NCBI GenBank assembly: GCA_020073705.1
Contig: JAIQES010000027.1
Coordinates: forward strand, 1 to 53,355
Direction: 5' to 3'
Source: Terriglobia bacterium
GTDB taxonomy: Bacteria > Acidobacteriota > Terriglobia > Acidiferrales > UBA7541
DNA length: 53,355 nucleotides
The position numbers were made by a program, and so were the translations under genes. Under the pieces are notes generated by a model. The model was not told the DNA's origin. It did not search any database and worked only from the letters and a program-made list of their open reading frames with translations. The stretch's first letter is position 1, and every line of letters begins with the position of its first letter. This document shows positions 10,112-18,409 of this stretch, one piece after another.

Positions 10112-10975
10112 TCAATCTTCGGTCAAAAATTCCGCATCGGGCGGGCCCGGAATCAATCCGGCTTTCACGCCGCGTGTGAGAAATTCGCGCACCGCCTGGC
10201 GCCCGCGTTCGCCATAGCCGAGCGTCCATTTGTTCACGTACATCCCGATAAACTTGTCGGCGAGTTCGGGATCCATGTCGCGCGCGAATTGCATCGCGTA
10301 ATTGGCCGCCGCTTCGCGATGGTCCAGCGCGTAGGTTACGCTCTCGCGGATTGCGCGCGCTACCTGGAGACCGACGGCCGGGCCAAGCGCGCGGCGCACG
10401 CCATTGGCGCCGAGCGGCAGCGGAAGGCCCGTCTGTTCGAGCCACCACTGGCCCAGGTCAACGACCCGGTGCAGCCCCATTTGGGAGAACATCAGCTGAC
10501 CCTCGTGGATCAGCAGGCCCGCATCGACCTCTGAATTCTTCACCGCGTCCAGGATTTTGTCGAACCCCATCGGGACAGCTTCCACGCGCGGCTCATACAG
10601 CTTCAGTGTCATATAGGCGGAGGTGCGCAGGCCGGGCACGCCGATCCGGCATTTTGCGAGATCCTCGCGCTTGAGCGGGTGCTGCGAAACCACGATGGGT
10701 CCGTACCCTTCGCCGAAGCTTGCTCCGCAATCCAGCAGCACGTACTTGTCGCGCAAAAAAGGGTACGCGGCGAAGCTAAACGCCGTCACGTCGTAAATTT
10801 CTTGAGGAGCGGCCTGATTGAGCGTCTCAATGTCGGCCAGAACGTGCGAGAACTTCAGCCCAGGTGTGCGCACCTTCTGCGTCGCCAGCGCGTAGAACAT
10901 GAAGGCATCGTCGGAGTCCGGCGAATGCGCCAGTTTGATCTCGAGTGCTTTACTCATGGCAGGTTTCGTGGCCAT
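10112..10975 (-). CDS. mqnD: MqnD-like 1,4-dihydroxy-6-naphthoate synthase (futalosine menaquinone pathway)
   Basis: MqnA/MqnD-family protein with a periplasmic-binding-protein fold. MqnD turns cyclic dehypoxanthine futalosine into 1,4-dihydroxy-6-naphthoate for menaquinone synthesis. The start KLAHSPDSDDAFMFYAL is the family N-terminal signature. Others are YDVTAFSFAAYPFL, GYGPIVVSQ, RIGVPGLRTSAYMTLKL and VDAGLLIHEGQL with its conserved His, and LPLPLGANGVRRALG. At 287 residues it is full length. MqnA belongs to the same family, but the HSPDSDDAF start and LIHEGQL favour MqnD. No other mqn gene lies in the window. An internal ATG at 10957 is a possible start. Confidence 0.85.
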   Translation of the reverse strand: MATKPAMSKALEIKLAHSPDSDDAFMFYALATQKVRTPGLKFSHVLADIETLNQAAPQEIYDVTAFSFAAYPFLRDKYVLLDCGASFGEGYGPIVVSQHPLKREDLAKCRIGVPGLRTSAYMTLKLYEPRVEAVPMGFDKILDAVKNSEVDAGLLIHEGQLMFSQMGLHRVVDLGQWWLEQTGLPLPLGANGVRRALGPAVGLQVARAIRESVTYALDHREAAANYAMQFARDMDPELADKFIGMYVNKWTLGYGERGRQAVREFLTRGVKAGLIPGPPDAEFLTED

Positions 10976-11225
10976 TGCGTTGAGTCAATTCTTCCTTTTC
11001 GATGCGTTCCCGGATCCGCCGAGGTCTCTGTGGAGCCAGTCCAGCCTGCTGGTCTGCCAGGTACTCGGGAGTCGCAGAAAGTCCCGGTGTGACGTCCCGA
11101 ACACAAAGAGCAGCGTCAGAGGGGATTTCCGTGTGTGCGGAAACCGCGCTTTCAAGCCGAGAAGATTAGCACACTCCGACCTGCGGGACAATTCCGCCGC
11201 CAGTTTGGGCCGTTTTGGGCTTGGT

Positions 11226-12356
11226 TCACTGTGCGGACGCGAGTCGCGCGATCGCCGTATCGAAGGAGATCTTGCCATCCAGGTAAGGCCGCCAGTAAAG
11301 ATCAAGCAGGCCGCGGAAGCCTTCCCACGCGCCGGAATAGAGCCCGAATCGCGCCGCGTAAGGCTGGTACTTGGACGGAACGGCTCCTTGCAGAGAGGCA
11401 ATAGTCATTGTTCCGTAAGCGAGGTCGCGGCGGACCAGTTCGCCGGTGGTGTAGAACAGCAGGGCGTGCCAGAGGTCGCGGGGAATGGGTTTGTCGCGCT
11501 GGCGGAATTCCCGAGCGATCGCTTCGGTTACGGCGCCTGCCAGCGCGTGCGAGGACTCGTGAAATAGAACTTCAAATCCATAGACCCCCTGATTGCGTGC
11601 GTCGTGGCTTGAGATGGTCAGGTGGGTCGGATTGAGTGAGGTGTACGCCCCGTAGGGTCCCCCGTACCACACCACGTCTACTCGCAGCCGCCTCGCGGGC
11701 CACGGCCTTTGATAAACGTCAGCAAGCTGTTCGGAAAGCTGCACTCCCATCTGCCGGACCATCGGCGCGACCTGGGCAATCCATTCACGGTTTGCGCGAT
11801 CCTGTTCGGCCCACCAGTGTGCCCGGTAGACCGGAGCGGCGCGGTCGAGGGTCTCGACCAAATCGGATTGCAGACCAGATCGGCACGCGGTGGAACTCTT
11901 TCCCTCCAGATCTGCACACGTCTCCATCTCGGACAGCCGGTTGTTTATGGTTTCCATATCGCTGTTGAGAAGCAGGTCGCGTCCAGCCAGATCTTTTGCA
12001 TAAAACGCCACGGCAGCCTGCCAAGCCCGGATTTCTTCGGCGGGAAAACCGATCAGAGAGGCCGGAACCTCATTCGGCGGCGCTGTTCCTCTTTTACTGT
12101 CCATTGAAACGGAGTTACCCTTCCGCAGCCGCGCTTGCAGGTAAAGAAAATGATGCAGATTCACCCAAAATCCGCTGTGCAACTCAAATACGGGGAGCGG
12201 TGATTCCGTTCCGGACGACTGTTGTCTTGCCAGTTGTTCCGCGCGACCGGCTTGGGCGGCACAAACAGACGATTTAGCCCAGGTTCCCGCGGCCAGCAGC
12301 ACAAGCGCCGCGAAGGTGGCGTTCCGCCGGCTTCTATCTCGAAGGAGAGGAGTCAT
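11226..12356 (-). CDS. Secreted protein with HExxH zinc-peptidase-like motif
   Basis: Not a family I can name. From the ATG at 12356 the product has a basic start followed by a hydrophobic stretch (FAALVLLAAGTWA), consistent with a signal peptide, and 376 residues. A motif VLFHESSHALAGAV near residue 265 fits HExxH metallopeptidases, and acidic residues follow it. Aromatic-rich blocks include FELHSGFWVNLHHFLYLQAR, a start seen in Acidobacteriota secreted proteins. A GTG at 12416 gives a longer form, but that would put 20 polar residues before the signal. Peptidase activity is inferred. Confidence 0.65.
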   Translation of the reverse strand: MTPLLRDRSRRNATFAALVLLAAGTWAKSSVCAAQAGRAEQLARQQSSGTESPLPVFELHSGFWVNLHHFLYLQARLRKGNSVSMDSKRGTAPPNEVPASLIGFPAEEIRAWQAAVAFYAKDLAGRDLLLNSDMETINNRLSEMETCADLEGKSSTACRSGLQSDLVETLDRAAPVYRAHWWAEQDRANREWIAQVAPMVRQMGVQLSEQLADVYQRPWPARRLRVDVVWYGGPYGAYTSLNPTHLTISSHDARNQGVYGFEVLFHESSHALAGAVTEAIAREFRQRDKPIPRDLWHALLFYTTGELVRRDLAYGTMTIASLQGAVPSKYQPYAARFGLYSGAWEGFRGLLDLYWRPYLDGKISFDTAIARLASAQ

Positions 12357-12554
12357 GACCCGAGTTAGGATGGTATCGCCAAAGCCACTTCCTCCGCTAG
12401 GTTTGTCGCCGCACACACCTTTCCCGCGCGGAGGCCATATTTAGGTGGCTGCTACTATCCGCTTTCCGTGTTGGACGGGGAATTGGCCAACCTTACAAAC
12501 ATAGGAACGAAGAAGAGATTCCACATCAGAACAAAACAACCACGAACTGCTGCA

Positions 12555-13151
12555 TCAACGGAACATCCGGCGCAGCAATGCCGCCCGTTCATTCTCGTTG
12601 ATGATTTTCTTGCGGACCATCAGATTGATAAGTTCGTTCAAGAGTTGCTGCAAGTTGAGAACCGCCGAGACCGGGCCGGCTTCAGGTACCGTAGCCGCCG
12701 CATCGGGCTCGGGCAACCGCTCCCCGCTCAGCTCGGCTATCCATGCCTCCAATACAGCTCGATGTTCCGGCTTGATTTCGGTAAACGCCAGCCCCATTCC
12801 CATGGAGAGATGCGCATAAATGACTGTGGCCACGGCCTCGAACACACGCCGTTCGCGCTCCAGGCGCACACGCACAACGGTACCCACCGCGAGGGGTGAG
12901 AGCGTATCGACGTAACACCCTCCTCGGCCCAGGTCCGCAGTGCGCCCGATCACGCGCGTCTGCGAACGCAGGTCGATGATCTCCGCTGCTGCGGTGAATG
13001 GATAGCGAATGGCCTGGCGGCGCTCAGGATCGCTCGTCGTTCCAGATGTGACCGGCATAGGGCCCGGCACCAAAATCAGCGGCTTGTCTGAACGCTGGGA
13101 CATCGTGCACGTTAAGCAGCAGGCGGACTTCTGCGTCACGAACTCGTTCAT
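12555..13151 (-). CDS. PilZ-domain protein (candidate c-di-GMP receptor)
   Basis: A PilZ domain covers about residues 42-145. The RxxxR half of the c-di-GMP site is seen in ERRQAIRYPF, and the second half appears as DLGRGGCYVD, where the canonical (D/N)xSxxG Ser is Gly. The domain ends with VIYAHLSMGMGLAFTEI. The C-terminal 50 residues are helical and rich in Asn/Leu (LQQLLNELINLMVRKKIINENE), perhaps for protein contacts. It may relay c-di-GMP made by the cyclase at 23857, though Ser-to-Gly could weaken binding. Confidence 0.8.
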   Translation of the reverse strand: MNEFVTQKSACCLTCTMSQRSDKPLILVPGPMPVTSGTTSDPERRQAIRYPFTAAAEIIDLRSQTRVIGRTADLGRGGCYVDTLSPLAVGTVVRVRLERERRVFEAVATVIYAHLSMGMGLAFTEIKPEHRAVLEAWIAELSGERLPEPDAAATVPEAGPVSAVLNLQQLLNELINLMVRKKIINENERAALLRRMFR

Positions 13152-13276
13152 TTATTGATGGATTCCGCGCGCGCGCCCGCGCTCGGGAATGGAAGGGTGA
13201 ATGTATTGTTGCTCTGCGGCGGAGCGGGTGGCAAGCGAAAAACTTAGGCGTGTGCTATCCGGGCGCCGGGGTGCTC

Positions 13277-14206
13277 CTAAGCAGGTCCGATGCGTGGATC
13301 GGTTGAGGCTGCGACGGCGCCTTGCTTATCGGCGCCGCGCAACACCCCAGCCGCATCCAGAAAGAAAGATCGCCGCCCGGTCTTGCCGTACTCATTCGGC
13401 GTCGCGGCCAATTCAAATTTCGCGGCTTGGTTGGCATCTTCCTCCGGCAGGTTGCCGCCGGCGGGCACAATGCTGTACCGAATCGCATAGCCGTCCATGT
13501 TCCCGGCAGCCAGTTCCGCGTCGACCAAGCCCGCAGCCTCCGGAGAAATTCCACTACTTGGTGCCGGGCCCAACGGTTCGAGCGTATCCGGCAGTTTTCC
13601 ATATGCGCGCCGGTAGGTCTCCAGCGCCGTAGCGAGCTTACGCAAAGCGGCGATGGCCTTGTCCTCGCGCGCCTCCAGGTCCGCCTGTTCCCACTGCTTC
13701 GCCATCGAAGGAATATCCAGGAGAATCAGGCCGACCGAAAGCAGCTTCCAGTCGCCGCCTTCGCGCACCAGGCCAAACGTGATCGACCGGGAAGGTTCGC
13801 CCGGAAGCGGAATCTCCATTGGGACGAACGCAAGATTCTCACGCGTTCGCACCTCGCCAAAGCGCATCTCGGTAGCGAGTCCGGGACCTTCACAGCGTAC
13901 CGCCAGGCGGCCGCTGGCGGTGGTGGAGAGCAGCGCCCGTCCGGGATCTTCGAGCAGGACAAGCCGTTTCATGAGCGCCGTGCGTTGCGGGCCGGGAAGC
14001 GCCCGATAGGCCGTGGCGTTATCGGATGTGAGGAAGTTGGCGAATGCCGCGGCGTCTTGCCGGCAGGCCGCAGAGAGCGCCTCGGCCAACGCCGTCTCCG
14101 GATTCGTCCGGGCTTGCTGCTGGCCGCGAGCGGGAGTTGCCGAAAGCGCTCCGGCTGCGGCGAGCGCGATCACCAGAACCAGATTTCGAGGTGTAACGCG
14201 ACGCAT
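13277..14206 (-). CDS. Secreted protein of unknown function with pseudopilin-like C-terminal segment
   Basis: The ATG at 14206 has a good ribosome site (GAAGGG) and starts a signal peptide (MRRVTPRNLVLVIALAAAGA, with a cleavage-type Ala-rich end), giving 309 residues. The middle part (LAVRCEGPGLATEMRFGEVR to FGLVREGGDWKLLSVGL) looks like a small beta domain for reporting on secreted proteins. The C-terminus holds ALRKLATALETYRRAYGKLPDTLEPLGP, strongly like the globular part of type II secretion pseudopilins (GspG-like), but no prepilin cleavage motif is present. Function unknown. Confidence 0.7.
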   Translation of the reverse strand: MRRVTPRNLVLVIALAAAGALSATPARGQQQARTNPETALAEALSAACRQDAAAFANFLTSDNATAYRALPGPQRTALMKRLVLLEDPGRALLSTTASGRLAVRCEGPGLATEMRFGEVRTRENLAFVPMEIPLPGEPSRSITFGLVREGGDWKLLSVGLILLDIPSMAKQWEQADLEAREDKAIAALRKLATALETYRRAYGKLPDTLEPLGPAPSSGISPEAAGLVDAELAAGNMDGYAIRYSIVPAGGNLPEEDANQAAKFELAATPNEYGKTGRRSFFLDAAGVLRGADKQGAVAASTDPRIGPA

Positions 14207-14427
14207 CTGCGATTTTCCCTTCAGATTGCTCACAATTTCGCTCCGCGCAAAATCGCCGGCAGATTTGCGCACAGGTTCCCTGCCCACTTATGAATCTGAC
14301 CGATACGAAAAACATACCAGCCGCTCAATCTTTATCGATCATTGTCCGCGAGAAACCGGCCTTAATCGTGCGTCGCACATGAGAGCCAAAGTTGTGACGC
14401 TCGTAACTCGGATTGGCCTCCAGCAGT

Positions 14428-15933
14428 TCACTGTGGCTGAACAACGACGAAATGAGTTACCCCTCCCCGGTTCACGAGCAGGAGCACTGATTGATTTCCA
14501 CTTGCGAGTAGCGCTTGTTGGTATTCATTTACGTTGCTGACCGTTTTGCGGTTGACCTCTTGAATGACGTCGCCAGATTGGAGGCCTGCAGCTGCGGCTG
14601 GACTTGCGGGGTCCACGGCAGTGACAACCACCCCGCGCATGGAAGCGGGCACGTTAAGCCGCCTTGCAAGATCAGGCGTCAGATTTTGAACCTGCACGCC
14701 GTTCAAGGTCGTGGGCAGCGGTTCGCCCGCTCTGGCTGCTTCGAGCTTTTCGGTAAACTCGCCGAGAGCAGCGTCGATATCTCGCGTCTGCCCCTTGCGG
14801 AATATCTTGAGGTGGACAACGGTGCCCGGGGCCATCTCGGAAACGCGAACGCTCAAGTCATCCGGACCAATAACCGTTTGCCCATTCAGCTCTAGGATGA
14901 CATCCCCTCTCTCGATTCCTGCTTTGGCGGCTGGGCTATTGAGGCTGACATCGCCCACCAATGCACCGCCACCTTGACTTAAGCCAAACGCTTTGGCCAT
15001 GTCGGCATTTACCGCCTGAATGCTCACTCCCAAATATCCTCGAATCACTTTCCCATGTTCGACGATCTGCTCCATGACATTGCGCGCCATATTGATCGGG
15101 ATGGCGAAGCCGACGCCCTGGCTTCCGCCTCCGCCACCAGAAATAATTGCCGTGTTTATCCCGATGAGGTATCCGTGCAGGTCGATAAGCGCGCCACCGG
15201 AATTGCCCGGATTGATCGCGGCATCGGTTTGTATGAAGTCTTCATAACGTTCAATCGCCCCGCCGAGGCCGCGTCCCGTGGCACTCACGATTCCCGTCGT
15301 AGCCGTCTCGCCGATTCCGAACGGATCGCCGATGGCGAACACGAGATCACCCACTTTCAACTTGGAGGAATCACCGAGCGTTAGGATAGGAAGCCCAGTG
15401 GCGTCGATCTTCAACACGGCGATATCCGTCCGGGGATCTGTGCCGATCACCTTCGCCTTAAACTTCTTTCGATTCTGCGTATAGACTTCGACGTCTGAGG
15501 CGTCCGACACGACGTGGTTGTTCGTCATGATATAGCCATCGGAGTTGACAATAACGCCCGATCCCAAGCTGTACTCTCGTTCCGTCTGAGGGGCGGCAGA
15601 GGGAGGCCCAAACTGATCTCCGAAAAACTGCCGGAACAGCGGATCGTTGAAAAAGTCTGGCAAATTGTTCTTTCGCTTGACGACTTTCGTCGAGGAAATG
15701 TTCACTACGGCCGGCAAGGCCGGACCAATAACCGACGCAAAGCCATTCTTGAAATCGGCCAAACTAAGTGGGGCGACATTGCTCGCGATATTCAGCGCGA
15801 CCTTCTGGGCGCCAAGGACTCGTTGTCCCGGCAGCCGAACGATCCCCGTACGCAGAACCCCGCCTACTACTAGCGCAACAATTACGAGGGAAACGATCAA
15901 GCGCCAACGCGTTTTGTCAGCAGAACTGTTCAT
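14428..15933 (-). CDS. degP: HtrA/DegP-family periplasmic serine protease
   Basis: Envelope quality-control protease and chaperone. An N-terminal membrane segment (about residues 10-28) anchors or exports it. The trypsin-like domain holds the triad His in TNNHVV, Asp in RTDIAVLK and Ser in GNSGGAL. Two PDZ domains follow, starting near GYLGVSIQAVNADMAKAFGL and near LNGVQVQNLTPDLARRLNV. At 501 residues with two PDZ domains it is DegP/DegQ-like rather than DegS-like. It is 50 bp downstream of a membrane site-2 protease gene on the same strand, suggesting a shared envelope-stress role. Confidence 0.95.
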   Translation of the reverse strand: MNSSADKTRWRLIVSLVIVALVVGGVLRTGIVRLPGQRVLGAQKVALNIASNVAPLSLADFKNGFASVIGPALPAVVNISSTKVVKRKNNLPDFFNDPLFRQFFGDQFGPPSAAPQTEREYSLGSGVIVNSDGYIMTNNHVVSDASDVEVYTQNRKKFKAKVIGTDPRTDIAVLKIDATGLPILTLGDSSKLKVGDLVFAIGDPFGIGETATTGIVSATGRGLGGAIERYEDFIQTDAAINPGNSGGALIDLHGYLIGINTAIISGGGGGSQGVGFAIPINMARNVMEQIVEHGKVIRGYLGVSIQAVNADMAKAFGLSQGGGALVGDVSLNSPAAKAGIERGDVILELNGQTVIGPDDLSVRVSEMAPGTVVHLKIFRKGQTRDIDAALGEFTEKLEAARAGEPLPTTLNGVQVQNLTPDLARRLNVPASMRGVVVTAVDPASPAAAAGLQSGDVIQEVNRKTVSNVNEYQQALLASGNQSVLLLVNRGGVTHFVVVQPQ

Positions 15934-15983
15934 GAATCTTCTCCTTTGCTCCGTGTTAGGAGCCGGACTCGCCCAACTCCACT

Positions 15984-17102
15984 TTATGTGCCGAACTCCC
16001 GCAGTACACCCAGGTAGTGAAGAATATCTTCACGTGAAAGCATCCCTACAATTCCGTTCCCATCGACCACCGGCAACTGGTTGACACCATTGCGTCCCAT
16101 CTTCTCGAGGGCGGACCACAGTCGCGCATCCGGGCGAATCGTGACCAGTTTCTGGACTGGGACCATCACCTGCGAGGCAGTCGTCGTCGGCCACGCGGAT
16201 CGGGATACCCCGCGGATGCCGGCAAACGTGACCATGCCGGTCAGACCGCTGGCATCGCTCACTACGAAGCAGCGGGCGCCTCCGGGCAAGACGTGCTTGT
16301 CAACCAGTTCCTGCAGGGTAACGTCGCCGGAGATCTGAAGAAAGTCCTGCTTCATGGCATCGAGCACTCTGTGTTCGCCGATCAGGCTCTTCAAAGCTTC
16401 CTGCTGAAGTTGACTTCCTGCGGCGCTCTCCAAGAACCAACCAATGAAAGCAATCCATAGCCCACCGATGAAATTTCCAGCGAGCGCCTGCCAAACACCC
16501 ATAAAAATTAGGAAGAAACCAAAAAAGCGTCCCGTAACTGCGGCCACGGCAGTCGCGCGCTGGTAGTTGCTCGTGACCCGCCACACGAAAGCACGGAGGA
16601 CACGTCCCCCGTCCAGAGGAAAGCCTGGAAGGAGATTGAATGCGCCCAAAACAAGATTCAATAAGGCGAGGTACTTGGTAAGCGCTAGCAACGGTGAGGA
16701 GAAAGCAACCAGCGGTTCCAATTCCCAGAAAAGGGTAGCTAACGCGAAACTCACAAGAGGACCAACAGCCGCGATCCAAAACTCCACACCGGCGCTGGGT
16801 GGTTCCGCCGCGATCTCGGATACTCCCCCGAATATGAATAACGTGATGCGCGGCACCGGTATTCCAAACCGTTTGGCCACGACGGAATGTCCCAATTCAT
16901 GGAGCAACACACTGACGAAGAGCATGATGGCGGTCACCGCTCCCATCAACCAATACTCTCCAGAGCTCCAGTTCGTGAATTCAGCAGGATAGTAGCTGAC
17001 GGCCAGAATCCACGTGAGCAAGCCAAAGACGAGAAACCAGGAATAATCGAGGTCTACAACGATGCCGAAGATCCGTCCCAACGGGACCGTGTGTCGGAAC
17101 AC
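15984..17102 (-). CDS. Membrane site-2-type metalloprotease (M50) with C-terminal CBS domains
   Basis: Polytopic zinc protease that cuts substrates inside the membrane. The active site is HELGH in a helix (LLHELGHSVVAKRFGIPV), with the third ligand region NLLPGFPLDGGRVLRA. Two CBS domains occupy about residues 240-370 (DFLQISGDVTLQELVDKHV and KLVTIRPDARLWSALEKMG to VVDGNGIVGMLSREDIL), which usually bind adenine nucleotides and could tie activity to energy state. The start is GTG with ribosome site GGAGGTGAG. It is upstream of the htrA gene. It lacks a PDZ domain, so it belongs to the SpoIVFB-like M50 group. Confidence 0.93.
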   Translation of the reverse strand: MFRHTVPLGRIFGIVVDLDYSWFLVFGLLTWILAVSYYPAEFTNWSSGEYWLMGAVTAIMLFVSVLLHELGHSVVAKRFGIPVPRITLFIFGGVSEIAAEPPSAGVEFWIAAVGPLVSFALATLFWELEPLVAFSSPLLALTKYLALLNLVLGAFNLLPGFPLDGGRVLRAFVWRVTSNYQRATAVAAVTGRFFGFFLIFMGVWQALAGNFIGGLWIAFIGWFLESAAGSQLQQEALKSLIGEHRVLDAMKQDFLQISGDVTLQELVDKHVLPGGARCFVVSDASGLTGMVTFAGIRGVSRSAWPTTTASQVMVPVQKLVTIRPDARLWSALEKMGRNGVNQLPVVDGNGIVGMLSREDILHYLGVLREFGT

Positions 17103-17591
17103 GTCTCACCTCCATTTTGTGTCACCAGAAGCCGATGATTGTCGGTAGATCCTCCTTGCCTAGAGATGCTTCGGGCTGTGCGGGAAAATCGCTCCATTCC
17201 TGTCTCACAACTTCACTGCCGCCCTCTTATTAGAGCAGGATTGATCGGTTTCGACAAGTTGCTCAAAGTACAACACTTCGAGAGGTCCTAGAATTCTTGT
17301 CTCTGATAATCGGAATAGGTCTCGTCCTCCTATTGTTTCTGAGAGAAAAAGAATAGGATCCGCGCACGGGACCTCATCGCAAAGTGTTTCGGGAGCCACA
17401 CCCCGGATGTTCCCAACGGAGCACTTCGGCACGGATAGCATTTCCTCCAAACAGGCACTACCGGTCCAGCACCGCGTCTTCTACGTCTCGGTTATACACG
17501 GCGGGTATGTCAGTTTAGGTCGTCGGTATCGCAAGACACAAACAGAGGGTTCTTACTGTAAGCATCTCGGGGGGATAGGCACTGTGGATGG
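17103..17591. other. 489-bp gene-free gap
   Basis: Upstream region of the M50 protease gene. It must hold the promoter of that gene, and its ribosome site GGAGGTGAG ends next to 17102. A weak minus-strand reading at 17205-17450 (81 codons) has no family signature and no convincing ribosome site, so it is not called. No repeat or RNA structure stands out. Confidence 0.5.
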
Positions 17592-18032
17592 CTAGTGACC
17601 CGTGATGGGTTTTACCCCCACGGTGCGGTCGGGGACATCGCCGGGACGGCCGGCGACACGGTCGTAGACAGAAACCAGGGATGTCGATCCAAGCGCTTCG
17701 TTGTAATAGGTGGGCACGCCGAGCGCGGTTCTGATCTCTTCGTTGAAGCGGCGCATGCGGAGAAGCTGGTCGGCATTCGCTGGAAATTTCCGGCCGTCAT
17801 CGGTCAGCAAGAATTTCTGATAGCCCGCATCCCAGAGACGCGTGAATTGCCCGTTCATCAGGATGGCTGGAAGAATGGTCATCAGGTAGTGGTCATCCGA
17901 AGTACGGCGAAACTCTGCGCCACAGCCATATTTTTCCGCTCGTGTCACACCGCCCGTGCTGTTGACAATGAAGCCAGCGCTTGGCAATGCTTCTATTAGT
18001 CGGGATTCGAACCGATTATTGACATTCCACAT
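17592..18032 (-). CDS. Hypothetical protein (146 residues)
   Basis: Not recognised. The reading MWNVNNRFESRLIEALPSAG to VGVKPITGH has natural composition and no long low-complexity part. The block GYQKFLLTDDGRKFPANADQ and the following MRRFNEEIRTALGVPTYYN look like real folded-protein sequence. There is no signal peptide or membrane segment. It is divergent from the haem-binding propeller gene at 18410, with a 377-bp shared upstream region. Function cannot be inferred. Confidence 0.5.
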   Translation of the reverse strand: MWNVNNRFESRLIEALPSAGFIVNSTGGVTRAEKYGCGAEFRRTSDDHYLMTILPAILMNGQFTRLWDAGYQKFLLTDDGRKFPANADQLLRMRRFNEEIRTALGVPTYYNEALGSTSLVSVYDRVAGRPGDVPDRTVGVKPITGH

Positions 18033-18328
18033 GATTGCAGAATAAGGAGCGCAGCCGGGTGTTGTAAAGACAAAAAGTTGAGCGCCAATACCATGAGTCT
18101 TGCAGCCTAAAGAAAATCACTACTGCCCAAATTAGCTGAGAACTTGGTCAGTCATCCTCGAAAATAGAGGCATAATTCAGTGTTTGGAACCTGCGCGGAT
18201 GGCAGGTCGGCCGTTCCAAAAGCTCCGCTGAGGATGGTTGCTGTTTAATTGGACTCTCTTAAAATCGGCGTAATTACGCTATTTTGGAAATGGCATGGTA
18301 TTTCTACTGTCCAATTCGTTGACCCGCT

Positions 18329-18364
18329 TCACGCTTGTCCAAATTCTAATTTGGACAAGCGTGA
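18329..18364. promoter_or_regulatory. Perfect palindrome upstream of the haem propeller gene
   Basis: TCACGCTTGTCCAAAT and ATTTGGACAAGCGTGA form 16-bp perfect inverted arms around a 4-bp TCTA centre. It ends 45 bp before the GTG start at 18410, so it lies in the promoter or 5' leader. It could be an operator for a dimeric or tetrameric regulator, or an RNA hairpin. The rest of the 18033-18409 gap is AT-rich and holds no other gene. Confidence 0.7.
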
Positions 18365-18409
18365 TATTTGCACATATCATAATTCCTAAAGATGCCGGGG
18401 GAGGATTAC

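Noticed and set aside
17205-17450. Small minus-strand frame in the gap before the M50 protease gene
   Set aside because: No ribosome site, no family match and irregular composition.
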